DNA from: Anaerolineae bacterium | Lineage (GTDB): Bacteria; Chloroflexota; Anaerolineae; Aggregatilineales; Phototrophicaceae | Direction of reading: 5' to 3' | Assembly (NCBI GenBank): GCA_022820665.1 | Contig: JAJEFB010000049.1 | Location: 1-64,000, forward strand | DNA length: 64,000 nucleotides | Shown: in pieces, positions 54,858-63,480 of the stretch | Numbering within the stretch: position 1 is the stretch's first letter | Layout of the letters: the number at the start of each line of letters is the position of its first letter | Position numbers and translations under genes: made by a program | Notes under the pieces: generated by a model | The model's database searches: none | The model's input: only the letters and a program-made list of their open reading frames with translations | What the model was told of the DNA's origin: nothing

Positions 54858-54952
54858 GAACCAGGGCGGGTAATCTCTGCAATCAACTTGATTAGGGATT
54901 ATCCCTGCGCTAAGATCGTCGCTTTCTAGCGGGTTGCCGAGTCGGATACAGC

Positions 54953-55386
54953 ATGCGCGAGCCATCTATTATCGTCTTGCATCCTTCGCGCTGGCGAGAA
55001 GCGAAGGCGCTGCGACTGCAAGCGCTGCAAAACGACCCGCTTGCCTTTGGGACGAGTTATGAAGAGGCGCTCGAATATGCTGACGAGGTATGGACGACGC
55101 GGGCGAAAGCCGCTTTCGAGCGCGACTGCGCAATTGCGCTTTACGCTGAAGTCGCCGGGGACCTGGTTGGCATGGCCGGCGCCGGGTGATCGGACCGGCG
55201 CAAGACGCGGCATGTGGCGGAAGTTTATGCTGTTTACGTCAAGCCAAATCATCGGGGCAAGGGTATCGGCGCCGCGCTCGTGCAAGGGCTGCTGGACGAA
55301 TTAAAAGCGCTGCCGCAGATTGAAAAGGTCAAGCTGGGCGTTACCGATTCCAACGCAGCGGCGGTCGCGCTATACCGGCGGTTTGG
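54953..55386 (+). pseudogene. GNAT acetyltransferase, interrupted and truncated
   Basis: An N-acetyltransferase of the GNAT fold. The N-terminal part (residues 1-78) reads REPSIIVLHPSRWREAKALR, and the acetyl-CoA loop VKPNHRGKGIGAAL follows. The two halves are in the same frame but split by a single TGA at 55187-55189, where relatives have an aromatic or other residue. The usual tail after ALYRRFG is missing and replaced by sequence from the hydrolase region. It is probably inactive unless the stop is read through. Confidence 0.8.
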
Positions 55387-56155
55387 GATTGATGGCGTAG
55401 AGCTTGCCGATATCGGGCTGGTTATTCGGCGCCATGCCATTGAGCACGCCCCATCTGCCCGGCGCGACGCCGGGCCAATTCTCGGAGGCAACAGAGTCGC
55501 CCGGATAATCCCTTTCGCCGGTGTGCGTCTGCAAGACGGAGGTCAGCAAGTCTTCTTCACGGTCGGATGTGTAGGGTGGTTTCCAGTAGAAGCTGTTCAT
55601 GACCGCGCGCGGCGTCATTTCGCCATCGCCGCGCTCGCCGTCCTTCAGCAGTTGCGTATACTGCGGATTGGCGACGCCGCCGCCGGAACCGGCCGCGTCG
55701 GGCGCGCAAAGATTGCCCTCCGCGTCTTTGCTGCCGCCGAAGCCAAAGGGCGAAACCGGCGCGACCAGAGTAGCGCTCAACAGGCGCTCGGGCGCATCCA
55801 TCATCAGCCGCCAGGTCACGCCGCCGCCCATGGAATGGCCGACCACATGGGCTTTGTCTATACCCAGCGCGTCCATCAAAGCGAGGACATCGTCGGACAT
55901 ATCGGCCAGACCGCGCGCGCCGTCGACCGCCGCGGCCGGGTCGGATTCGCCAAAGCCGCGTTGATCGAGCGCGACGCAATGATAGCCGGCGGGCATGGTC
56001 AGCATCGTCTCTTCCCAGAAGGTCGCCGATGTCAAGTTGCCGTGTACAAAAATGACCGGCGTACCGCTTTCGTCACCCGAAAACAGAACGCGCGTCGAGA
56101 TTCGCGCCGTAGCGACCCTTCGCGCTTTGATGCCAGGCAGTGTTGCTATGGACAT
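55370..56155 (-). pseudogene. Alpha/beta hydrolase, C-terminally truncated
   Basis: A 261-residue protein with the nucleophile elbow GHSMGG (Ser108) and the N-terminal VIFVHGNLTS. It ends at ENWPGVAPGRWGVLNGM... INPKPPV, where relatives continue with LW-type strands that carry the catalytic Asp and His. The end coincides with the tail of the GNAT gene coming from the other side. It is probably inactive. The 5' end looks normal (ATG 56155). Confidence 0.75.
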
Positions 56156-56231
56156 AATTCGACTTCCTTTCCTTTGCGCTTGTCCTGCCGCAGACTGTAA
56201 CGCAAGCGCCTGCGGCGCGCCAATTTGCTAA

Positions 56232-57710
56232 TCAAAACGGTCCGTATTCGTCCGTTTGCGCTGGATGAGCGTAAACCGTCGCGTCATAACTGCGCCGCAT
56301 TAGCTCCCATTTCACGTCAGCATAGTCGGGGTCCCCCGACAGGTCATGATGTTCCCAGGGGTCGGCTTCCAGGTCATAGAGTTCGCAGACGTCTTTCCGG
56401 TGATATACGATCAGTTTCCAGCGGCGATCGCGATACATGGTGGCATGGGTCTTGTCGGGAAAATTCGTCGCGGCGTAATGCTCCGTCCGCACGAATTCGC
56501 GGTGCGGCGCTTCGGGCGGCTCGCCGCGCAGGCGCGGAGCCAGCGAGCATCCCTGTACATATCTTGGCGCTTCCATATCGAGCAACTCGTATAAGGTCGG
56601 CACGATGTCGATCAGTTCGACCAATTCCCCGCTGATGCCCGGCTGAACCCGACCGAGCCAGGAGATCAACAGCGGCACGCGCACCAAGCCCTCGTAGAAG
56701 CGGCAGCCCTTGAGCACGAGCCCGTGGTCGCCCAGCGTTTCGCCATGATCGCTCATGAAAATGATGATGGTGTTTTCCCGCTGTCCAGATTCCTCAAGAT
56801 AGTTGATGAGCCGGCCGAACTCCGCGTCAAGAAACTCGATCATGGCATAGTACGAAGCTTGAATGTGCTTGTGCTGCAATTCATCGGGATGACGCGCGAC
56901 GTTCTGAAAGTCAATCCCCGCCTCTTGCAGTCGCCCTTGATGTTCCAGATCGCCCTCCAGAAAATGAGCGCCGGGCAGCGTTTCGGGATCATAGCGCCGG
57001 TAGTATTCCCAGGGCGCGTCGAAGGGCGGATGCGGGTCGAAAGGGTTGATGCAGAGCAGCCAGGGTTTGTCAGGCTCGCGATTGCGTCCGATGAATTCGA
57101 TCGCTTTTTCCGTACACCAATGACTTTGATGCAAGCGCGGGGGGACGTTGTCGGCAGTCGCGCTCGGTTCGCTGAATCCGCCGAATCCCGGATCCTGGTG
57201 TGAATTGCGATAGTCGTCCAACGAAGCGATGCCGCGAGGCTGCAACACGCTATTGTGATTGATGCCTTGTCCCTTGATCCATTCGACGTATTCGTTGCCG
57301 CGTTCATTGCCGCCCTTGTGATCGTGACTGTACTGGAAATAGTCATAGCCATCGTCGACGCGCTCTTCGCGGCGGAGGAAGGCGCTGGCAAGATGCAATT
57401 TGCCGATCAGGCCGCAATCATAACCGGCATCCCGCAAGACTTTGGAGACAAGCCGGTCTTCAAAGTGGCGGGGAAAACTGCGGAAGCCGTTGCCATTGAC
57501 GCCGACGGCGCTGGGATACATGCCCGTCAGGAAGCTGGCGCGGCTAGGCGTACAGATGGGCGATTGGCAGAAGGCATGCGTGAAGGCAGCAGACTCGGCG
57601 ACGAAGCGATCGAGATTGGGCGTGTTGATGTGTTGGTTGCCCAGAGCCGCAATCGTATCAAAGCGTTGCTGATCGGTGCAATACCAGAGGATGTTAGGGC
57701 GGCTTTGCAT
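56232..57710 (-). CDS. Sulfatase (formylglycine-dependent)
   Basis: A 492-residue sulfatase removing sulfate esters, most likely from polysaccharides or sulfated sugars. The N-terminus has the metal site PNILWYCTDQQR, the formylglycine signature CTPSRASFLTG (Cys in the CxPxR motif) and the C-terminal metal residues in MSDHGETLGDHG. No clear signal peptide is seen, so it may be cytoplasmic and act on imported substrates. The ATG has a GGAGA site. A formylglycine-generating enzyme is not in this window. Confidence 0.92.
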   Translation of the reverse strand: MQSRPNILWYCTDQQRFDTIAALGNQHINTPNLDRFVAESAAFTHAFCQSPICTPSRASFLTGMYPSAVGVNGNGFRSFPRHFEDRLVSKVLRDAGYDCGLIGKLHLASAFLRREERVDDGYDYFQYSHDHKGGNERGNEYVEWIKGQGINHNSVLQPRGIASLDDYRNSHQDPGFGGFSEPSATADNVPPRLHQSHWCTEKAIEFIGRNREPDKPWLLCINPFDPHPPFDAPWEYYRRYDPETLPGAHFLEGDLEHQGRLQEAGIDFQNVARHPDELQHKHIQASYYAMIEFLDAEFGRLINYLEESGQRENTIIIFMSDHGETLGDHGLVLKGCRFYEGLVRVPLLISWLGRVQPGISGELVELIDIVPTLYELLDMEAPRYVQGCSLAPRLRGEPPEAPHREFVRTEHYAATNFPDKTHATMYRDRRWKLIVYHRKDVCELYDLEADPWEHHDLSGDPDYADVKWELMRRSYDATVYAHPAQTDEYGPF

Positions 57711-58867
57711 AAGATTTCTCCATCAAGCATCAATTGAGAATATTTGAGATCATAACCATTTTCCCAGCATATTTACCATTTATTCAGGGCAATCGCTTCA
57801 AATTGTTTTTTCACCACAAAGACACGAAGCGCCGCGTAGCTCTGTGCCCCCTAGCAGACCTCGATCAACTGGCTGTGTCGAAGGGCTGTGTCGGCGGTCA
57901 GTGTCTAAGCGCCCTACGCGTCCCTCAATGGTTAGAAAACCCCAACGCGCAAATATTGAGCCGCTCTTTATCAGAACATCTGTGCTATCATGCCTGCAAG
58001 CGCATCGAAGCGAGGACCCCCATGCCCAAAACCAGGAACTTCTCAGACCGCGAAAAACGGGACCCCATGCGCCTGCTCGATATCCATAACCACATCAACG
58101 CCGTCTACCTGTTTATGCAAACTCTATCGCTCATGCGACGAGAAGGCAACCTATTTTGCGTGAGCGCCGCATACCTTTTCGCTGCCGCCCTGCGGCTGCT
58201 TGCAGGCATCCATCATCCTGCCCTGCCTCCTCAGCCTAAAACGCTGCGCCGCCGACAAAACGCAACTTTGTCCGAAAAAAGTTTTTCTTTGTCCGCGAAA
58301 CGGACAATATCGGAAAAACTTATAACCAAGAAACAAGTGGCCGATAGCCCTGCGCCTACTTCCAACGCCACCATTCAACCTCCAGCCAACCCGATCCGCC
58401 CAACCGCGCCCGCTTCATCGCCGGACTCTAAAAAGTCCCCTTCCAAAAAAACAGACAGTATCTATACGGTGTCAATACATTTGCGGAATTTGGCGCTAGA
58501 ACTAGGGCATTTCAAGAGTACGTCAAGGGGGTGTTTCAAGGGCAAAAGCCGTCTTTTTGGATGATTTATGGGGCGATCGACACAAAATGATTTTGAAGCG
58601 ATTGCCCTGACCATTTATTCAGAGTAATCGCGTCAGTCGAACAGCCAATGTTCAAACAGGAATTCTTAACCGCCGAGCGCGCCGAGATTCACCTCTGCCT
58701 GCCAAAAAAGGAAGCGCCCTTACAGATACGAATACGGCGGATGAGTAGTCATATACGGCGGCATTTCAATATTGACGCGCTTGCGCTGGAACAGCGGGCG
58801 CGGGGGCGGAGAAATGATCGAAAAGGCGTTACAATAGCCCCCATGACGAAAAATAAGGAGTGACGCG
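57711..58867. other. Gene-free region with repeat-bracketed segment
   Basis: No gene is supported. R3 cores in opposite orientation at 57785-57802 and 58592-58609 bracket about 800 bases. The outer sequence ACCATTTATTCAG(G/A)G(C/T)AATCGC appears directly repeated at 57774 and 58611. Inside are a degraded R1 copy (58126-58198) and a TTGTCCG hairpin (58266-58307). A 276-codon open frame here has no family features. Confidence 0.65.
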
Positions 58868-59785
58868 ATGGTAGATTTTGGATTGGGACTATTGCATGGA
58901 CCGCCAAAAGGACAACTCGATAGCTGGCTGGCGGATCTCGATGCGACGACCCCGCAGCTCGAAGGGCATTTCCGCAGCTTGTGGATGACCGACCATTTCA
59001 TGTGGGAGGGCGCGCCCACCTTTGAAGCCTGGACGGTGATGAGCTTTATAGCCGCGCGTTATCCCGACTTTGAAGTCGGTCCTATGGTGCTGGGCCAGAG
59101 TTATCGCAATCCCGCGCTGCTCGCATTCAAGGCGGCGACCTTGCAGACCCTTTGCCAGGGCAGATTCATCATGGGCATCGGCGCCGGCTGGAAAGAAGAC
59201 GAATACCAGGCCTACAACTATCCATATCCCTCGGCAAGCGAACGTGTACAGCAGCTTGAAGAGACGCTGATCATCATGAAGAAGATGTGGGAAGAGCCGG
59301 GCACGGTCAGTTATGAGGGGCGGCACTATCGCGTCAAGGAGGCTTGGTGCGAACCCAAACCGCAGCCCAGGATCCCCATCCTGGTCGGCGGCGGCGGTTA
59401 CACGACTATGAAACACGCCGCCAAATACGCGGATATCTGGAACCTGCCGGATGCGCCGCTGGAAGCTTATGTTGAACGGCTGAACGTCCTCAGGCGTCAT
59501 CTCGACGCGCTCGGGCGCGACCCGGCCACCATGCGTTTCAGTTGGTTCGGGCGGGTCGCCATCGGCAGGACCGAAGCCGAGGCCAAAGCCCGCGGACTTT
59601 CCCGAGACGACAAATGGACGAGTGAAAAAGCCTTTGTGGGTAGTCCAGAGTCAATCGCCGAGCAGATGAACGCTTTCGTCGAGCAAGGCTGCGATTATTT
59701 CATGGTGGATATCATCGGCGCGCCCGACCCAGACGTCATAGGCATGGTGACCGAAGAACTGATTCCCAAGTTAAACGGAGCCTAA
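58868..59785 (+). CDS. Luciferase-like (LLM) flavin-dependent oxidoreductase
   Basis: A 305-residue TIM-barrel monooxygenase or F420-dependent reductase. Features: VDFGLGLLHGPPKGQLDSW, FIMGIGAGWKEDEYQAYNYPYPSASERV and PRIPILVGGGGYTTMKHAAKYAD, all typical of the F420-type branch. The cofactor, F420 or FMN, cannot be decided from sequence alone. An AAGGAG site precedes the ATG. The metallo-beta-lactamase-fold gene follows four bases after it. Confidence 0.88.
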   Translation: MVDFGLGLLHGPPKGQLDSWLADLDATTPQLEGHFRSLWMTDHFMWEGAPTFEAWTVMSFIAARYPDFEVGPMVLGQSYRNPALLAFKAATLQTLCQGRFIMGIGAGWKEDEYQAYNYPYPSASERVQQLEETLIIMKKMWEEPGTVSYEGRHYRVKEAWCEPKPQPRIPILVGGGGYTTMKHAAKYADIWNLPDAPLEAYVERLNVLRRHLDALGRDPATMRFSWFGRVAIGRTEAEAKARGLSRDDKWTSEKAFVGSPESIAEQMNAFVEQGCDYFMVDIIGAPDPDVIGMVTEELIPKLNGA

Positions 59786-59789
59786 CAGC

Positions 59790-60467
59790 ATGAAAATCAA
59801 ATGGTATGGCCACGCTAGTTTCATCATCAGCGACAGCGCCGGCAGGACGGTGATAACCGATCCTTACACACCGGAAACTTCCGGCTATCAGCCGATACCC
59901 GACGTGCCGGATGTTGTGCTCACCTCGTCGCTCAACGACGATTTTCACGACCGCTCCGACTTGATCCTGGGGGATCCGCTGCGGATAAATATGCTGGATG
60001 TGGCGCGCGAGGGCGGCGAAATCGAAGCGGCCGGCTTGGTTTTCAAGGGGATCGAATCGTCGGAGATGTACGAGCATCCTTATCACGAGCCGGACAAGTG
60101 CGCCATGTACCGCTGGGAGATGGATGGCATCAGCATCGGGCACATGGGCGATGTGGGCAATCCCTTCACGCCGGAAGAATACGCCTTCTTTGCAGGCGTC
60201 GACGTCTTCCTGGCGCTGGCCGGCGACGTGCCGACGATTCGCTTGCCCGACCTCAAGCAAGTGATTGACCGGATCGCGCCCAAGCTGGTGATCCCGATGC
60301 ACTTCCGCACGCTGCGCTACAAGCCGCGCAACATGCAATGGATTACCGCCTTCCTGCACCACTTCAACGATGCCGATATCGACTTTCAGTCGGATTGGGA
60401 AGTGGAACTGAGCAAAGCGGATCTGCCGGAATCGACGCGCGTGCTGGTGCTGACGCACGCGCTGTGA
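59790..60467 (+). CDS. Metallo-beta-lactamase fold protein with altered metal site
   Basis: A 225-residue protein of the UlaG/YtnP-like branch (MKIKWYGHASFIISDSAGRTVITDPY). Instead of the expected THxHxDH it has TSSLNDDFHD, so the first His pair is missing, while Asp (HMGDVGN) and the last His (PMHFRT) remain. It may bind one metal, have a changed reaction or be non-catalytic. It is paired with the luciferase-like gene. Confidence 0.78.
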   Translation: MKIKWYGHASFIISDSAGRTVITDPYTPETSGYQPIPDVPDVVLTSSLNDDFHDRSDLILGDPLRINMLDVAREGGEIEAAGLVFKGIESSEMYEHPYHEPDKCAMYRWEMDGISIGHMGDVGNPFTPEEYAFFAGVDVFLALAGDVPTIRLPDLKQVIDRIAPKLVIPMHFRTLRYKPRNMQWITAFLHHFNDADIDFQSDWEVELSKADLPESTRVLVLTHAL

Positions 60468-60512
60468 GCGGACGGGGAACTTAAAGGCGATTGGCCGGAC
60501 TCCATTGAAATA

Positions 60513-60570
60513 TACCCCTCATCCCCCAGCCTAAGCCCCCCCTCGATCCCCCCGCTCAACGGGTGGCGGA
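60513..60570. repeat. G/C-rich element (family P-like)
   Basis: A C-rich stretch TACCCCTCATCCCCCAGCCT to about 60570, similar in style to the other family P blocks but without a clear G-rich mate. It is in the 60468-60721 gap. Confidence 0.45.
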
Positions 60571-60660
60571 ATGATCTTACCCCGTTTTGGTGGACACATC
60601 GCGCCCCACAAAGCCCCCGATTCAGGGTGCAACGGCGCTTTTAAGAGCATCGCGGGCGCA

Positions 60661-60689
60661 TTGGCAATCTGCCGGCCTCACCCTATAAT
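60661..60689 (+). promoter_or_regulatory. Sigma70-type promoter for the cysteine synthase-like gene
   Basis: TTGGCA at 60661-60666, a 17-base spacer and TATAAT at 60684-60689, close to the consensus. Transcription should start near 60696, which excludes the ATG at 60692 and supports the ATG at 60722. Confidence 0.8.
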
Positions 60690-60721
60690 CAATGCACTGT
60701 TCGCCAAGACAGAGGCAATGG

Positions 60722-61684
60722 ATGTCCGCTGAACCGCATCTGGCCGCATCGGTGCTCGATACTATTGGCAATACGCCTCTGGTGGAATTGTCGCGCGTCA
60801 CGGCATCGCTCGACGGCACCGTTTTCGCCAAGCTCGAATATCTCAATCCCGGCTATTCCAAGAAAGACCGCATCGCCCGGCAAATGATCGAAGATGCGGA
60901 GGCGGAGGGCGAGCTCCGCCCCGGCGATACCGTCGTTGAACTGACTAGCGGCAATACTGGCGCAGGCTTAGCCATCGTTTGCGCCGCCAAGGGCTATCGC
61001 TTCGTGGCGGTGATGTCGCGCGGCAACTCCCCCGAGCGCGCCCGCATGATGGCTGCGCTGGGCGCCGAAGTCGTCCTGGTCGATCAATGCCCAGCGTCGC
61101 AGCCGGGTCAAGTGTCGGGCGCGGACCTGGCGCGCGTCGAAGAAAAGACGCGCGAGATCGTCGTCGAGCGCGGCGCTTACCGCGCCGATCAATTCGGGCT
61201 GGAGGGCAATCGCCGCGCTCACTATCTGCACACCGCGCCGGAAATCTGGCGGCAGTCCGGCGGCATCGACGCCTTCTGCGATTTTGTCGGCAGCGGCGGA
61301 TCCTTTGCCGGCTGCGCGGGCTACTTTAAGGAGCGCGATCCCGCCGTTCAATGTTATATTGTGGAACCGGAAGGCGCGGCGGCTCATGCCGGGCAGCCGG
61401 TCACGCGACCGAATCACAAGATACAAGGCGGCGGCTACGCCATGCCCGAGCTTCCTTTGATTGATCGCGATCTGGTCGATGGCCACCTGCGCGTGACAGA
61501 CGAGGAAGCCGCGCTCATGTCCCGACGTCTGGCTCGTGAAGAAGGTCTGTTCGCCGGCTATTCATCCGGCGCCAACCTGGCCGCGGCGCTGCGACTGCTG
61601 CGAAGGGCGGGCCGGGGTCTGCGCGTCGCTATATTGCTCTGCGATTCCGGCTTGAAATATTTGAGCACAGATCTTTGGGATTGA
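60722..61684 (+). CDS. Cysteine synthase family PLP enzyme
   Basis: A 320-residue PLP enzyme of the O-acetylserine sulfhydrylase fold that makes cysteine or a related amino acid. The PLP-binding Lys is in PGYSKKDRIA, the phosphate loop in LTSGNTGAGLA and the glycine-rich loop in VGSGGSFAGC. It matches CysK/CysM in order, but a substrate other than sulfide is possible. The start is set by the promoter and an AGAGG site. The RpiR gene follows four bases later. Confidence 0.88.
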   Translation: MSAEPHLAASVLDTIGNTPLVELSRVTASLDGTVFAKLEYLNPGYSKKDRIARQMIEDAEAEGELRPGDTVVELTSGNTGAGLAIVCAAKGYRFVAVMSRGNSPERARMMAALGAEVVLVDQCPASQPGQVSGADLARVEEKTREIVVERGAYRADQFGLEGNRRAHYLHTAPEIWRQSGGIDAFCDFVGSGGSFAGCAGYFKERDPAVQCYIVEPEGAAAHAGQPVTRPNHKIQGGGYAMPELPLIDRDLVDGHLRVTDEEAALMSRRLAREEGLFAGYSSGANLAAALRLLRRAGRGLRVAILLCDSGLKYLSTDLWD

Positions 61685-61688
61685 AATT

Positions 61689-62588
61689 ATGGACACAAAT
61701 GAATCGCGCGACGATATTGTCCGCTGGATCCGCAGCAACCACGGGTCCCTTTCCCCCAGCCAGCGGAAGGTGGCTGAATTCCTGCTGAAAGGCGGCATCA
61801 ACGTCATTCATCTGACCATCACCGAGATTGCTAGTGCAGTCGGCGTCAATTCGTCAACTGTGGTGCGGACCGCGCAAGCGCTCGGTTTTGAAGGTTTCCC
61901 GGAATTGCAGTCGGTCTTGCGCAGCCAGTTTCTCAACCAGGCCAAGATCGCGCAACGCATGCAGATCGGATCGCAAAAATTAATCGACGACCTCTCTTCC
62001 GGCGAACCGGAGAATCAGCATCTGCTGAATACGGTGCTGCGCGACGAGGTCCAGACCTTGCTTGATCTGCCCCAGCACGTGCCCACCCATATTTTCGACC
62101 GCGCCGTCGACTTGGTAGACCGCGCCAAACACGTTTACATTATTGGCTTGGGCGCTTCATTTCCGCTCGCGCTCAACTTCGGCATCGTATTGCGCTACAT
62201 CCGCCCGCGTACCACCGTGCTCACGCCGGGCATCGATCCGATAGCCGCGCAATTGACGCCGCTCAAGGAAGGCGATCTGATCTTTTCGCTTTGCTTCGCC
62301 CGCTACACGCGCGAGACCTTGACTGTGATGGAAGTTGGCAGGCAACGCGGCGTCTCCGTGGTCACCGTCACCGACAGCCATGTATCGCCGGCCGCCAAAC
62401 GCGCCGATCTGGCGCTGATCGTGCCCTTCCGCCTGCGCCTCTACAGCAATACCGTCGCGCTCTTCGCCTTGCTCGACGCCATCCTGGGCGCGCTTTCCCT
62501 GCGCTATCCGGAAAAGACGCGCGCCCGCCTCGACAGCCTCGAAGACCTCTACAAGCAGTTCAATCTTTTGACCACAGACGATGATTGA
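61689..62588 (+). CDS. MurR/RpiR family transcriptional regulator
   Basis: A 299-residue regulator with an N-terminal helix-turn-helix (LSPSQRKVAEFLLKGG, EIASAVGVNSSTVVRTAQAL) and a C-terminal SIS domain (about 130-270) that binds a phosphorylated sugar, with VYIIGLGASFPLALNF. It is directly behind the cysteine synthase-like gene and convergent with a dipeptide importer; it may control the latter or a sugar pathway. Confidence 0.9.
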   Translation: MDTNESRDDIVRWIRSNHGSLSPSQRKVAEFLLKGGINVIHLTITEIASAVGVNSSTVVRTAQALGFEGFPELQSVLRSQFLNQAKIAQRMQIGSQKLIDDLSSGEPENQHLLNTVLRDEVQTLLDLPQHVPTHIFDRAVDLVDRAKHVYIIGLGASFPLALNFGIVLRYIRPRTTVLTPGIDPIAAQLTPLKEGDLIFSLCFARYTRETLTVMEVGRQRGVSVVTVTDSHVSPAAKRADLALIVPFRLRLYSNTVALFALLDAILGALSLRYPEKTRARLDSLEDLYKQFNLLTTDDD

Positions 62589-62601
62589 AGATAACAGAAG
62601 C

Positions 62602-63471
62602 TCAAGCGCGCACGTTGGGATCAAGCGCATCGCGCAAGGCGTCGCCGATGATGTTCAAGATCAGCACAACCAAGGTGATGGTGATGCCGGGGAAAACGGC
62701 GATCCACCACTGCGTCCGCATATAATTGCGGCCGTCAGCCAGCATCGCCCCCCATTCCGGCGTCGGCGGGCTGACGCCCAAACCCAGAAAGCTCAAACTG
62801 GCGCCGGTGACGATGGCGCCGGATACGCCCAGGGTCGTCAATACAATCAAGGGTCCCAGCACGCCGGGCAGAACGTGGAAAAACATGATGCGGGGAGCGC
62901 CCGCGCCCATGCTGCGCGCCGCCATCACATATTCCATCTCGCGGATGGACAAAGTGATGCCTCGGATGAGACGGGCATAGGTCGGCAAGGAAAAGAAGGC
63001 GATGGCGAATATCACGTTCATCATATTCGAGCCCAGCAGGCTCACCAGCCAAATCGCCAGAATCAGCCCCGGGAAAGCCAGGATCAAGTCCATCACGCGC
63101 ATGATAAGGTCATCGACCAGGCCGCCCACAAATCCGCCGATCAGTCCCAGAGGCACGCTGACCAGGGTGGTCAGCGCGGTCGACAGAAAGCCGACTTGCA
63201 AGGACACCCGCCCGCCATACAAAACGCGGCTCATGATATCGCGCCCAAGCTTGTCGGTGCCAAAGGGATGCGCCAGCGACGGTCCCAGGTTGCGCTCCGG
63301 CGTATTGCGGTCGATGGGATTGTAGGGAGTGACCATATCCGCGAAAAGGACCGCCAGCGCGATCAACGCCAGGCAAACGAGGCCAAGCACCGCCACGCGA
63401 TTCCTGACAAACTTCCGGATAGCCAGTTCGTACAAGCCGGTCGGGCGCTCGCTGCCTTCCAGTTGCTTCAC
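62602..63471 (-). CDS. Dipeptide ABC transporter permease (DppC type), second set
   Basis: A 289-residue inner-membrane permease with the DppC hallmark FGTDKLGRDIMSRVLYGGRVSL and the coupling loop AARSMGAGAPRIMFFHVLPGVLGP. It converges on the RpiR gene with a 13-base gap and lies nine bases after the DppB-type gene. It is not identical to the left-hand set. Confidence 0.92.
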   Translation of the reverse strand: MKQLEGSERPTGLYELAIRKFVRNRVAVLGLVCLALIALAVLFADMVTPYNPIDRNTPERNLGPSLAHPFGTDKLGRDIMSRVLYGGRVSLQVGFLSTALTTLVSVPLGLIGGFVGGLVDDLIMRVMDLILAFPGLILAIWLVSLLGSNMMNVIFAIAFFSLPTYARLIRGITLSIREMEYVMAARSMGAGAPRIMFFHVLPGVLGPLIVLTTLGVSGAIVTGASLSFLGLGVSPPTPEWGAMLADGRNYMRTQWWIAVFPGITITLVVLILNIIGDALRDALDPNVRA

Positions 63472-63480
63472 GAGCCAGTC

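Noticed and set aside
55214..56200. A 328-codon plus-strand open frame after the GNAT stop
   Set aside because: Only its first about 57 codons are GNAT sequence; the rest is antisense to the hydrolase.
57734..58564. A 276-codon open frame in the repeat-bracketed gap
   Set aside because: It passes through repeat copies (R3, R1, TTGTCCG hairpin), is rich in Arg, Pro and Ser, and has no recognisable domain.
60692..60721. Earlier ATG for the cysteine synthase-like gene
   Set aside because: It lies before or at the predicted transcription start given by the TTGGCA/TATAAT promoter and lacks a ribosome site.
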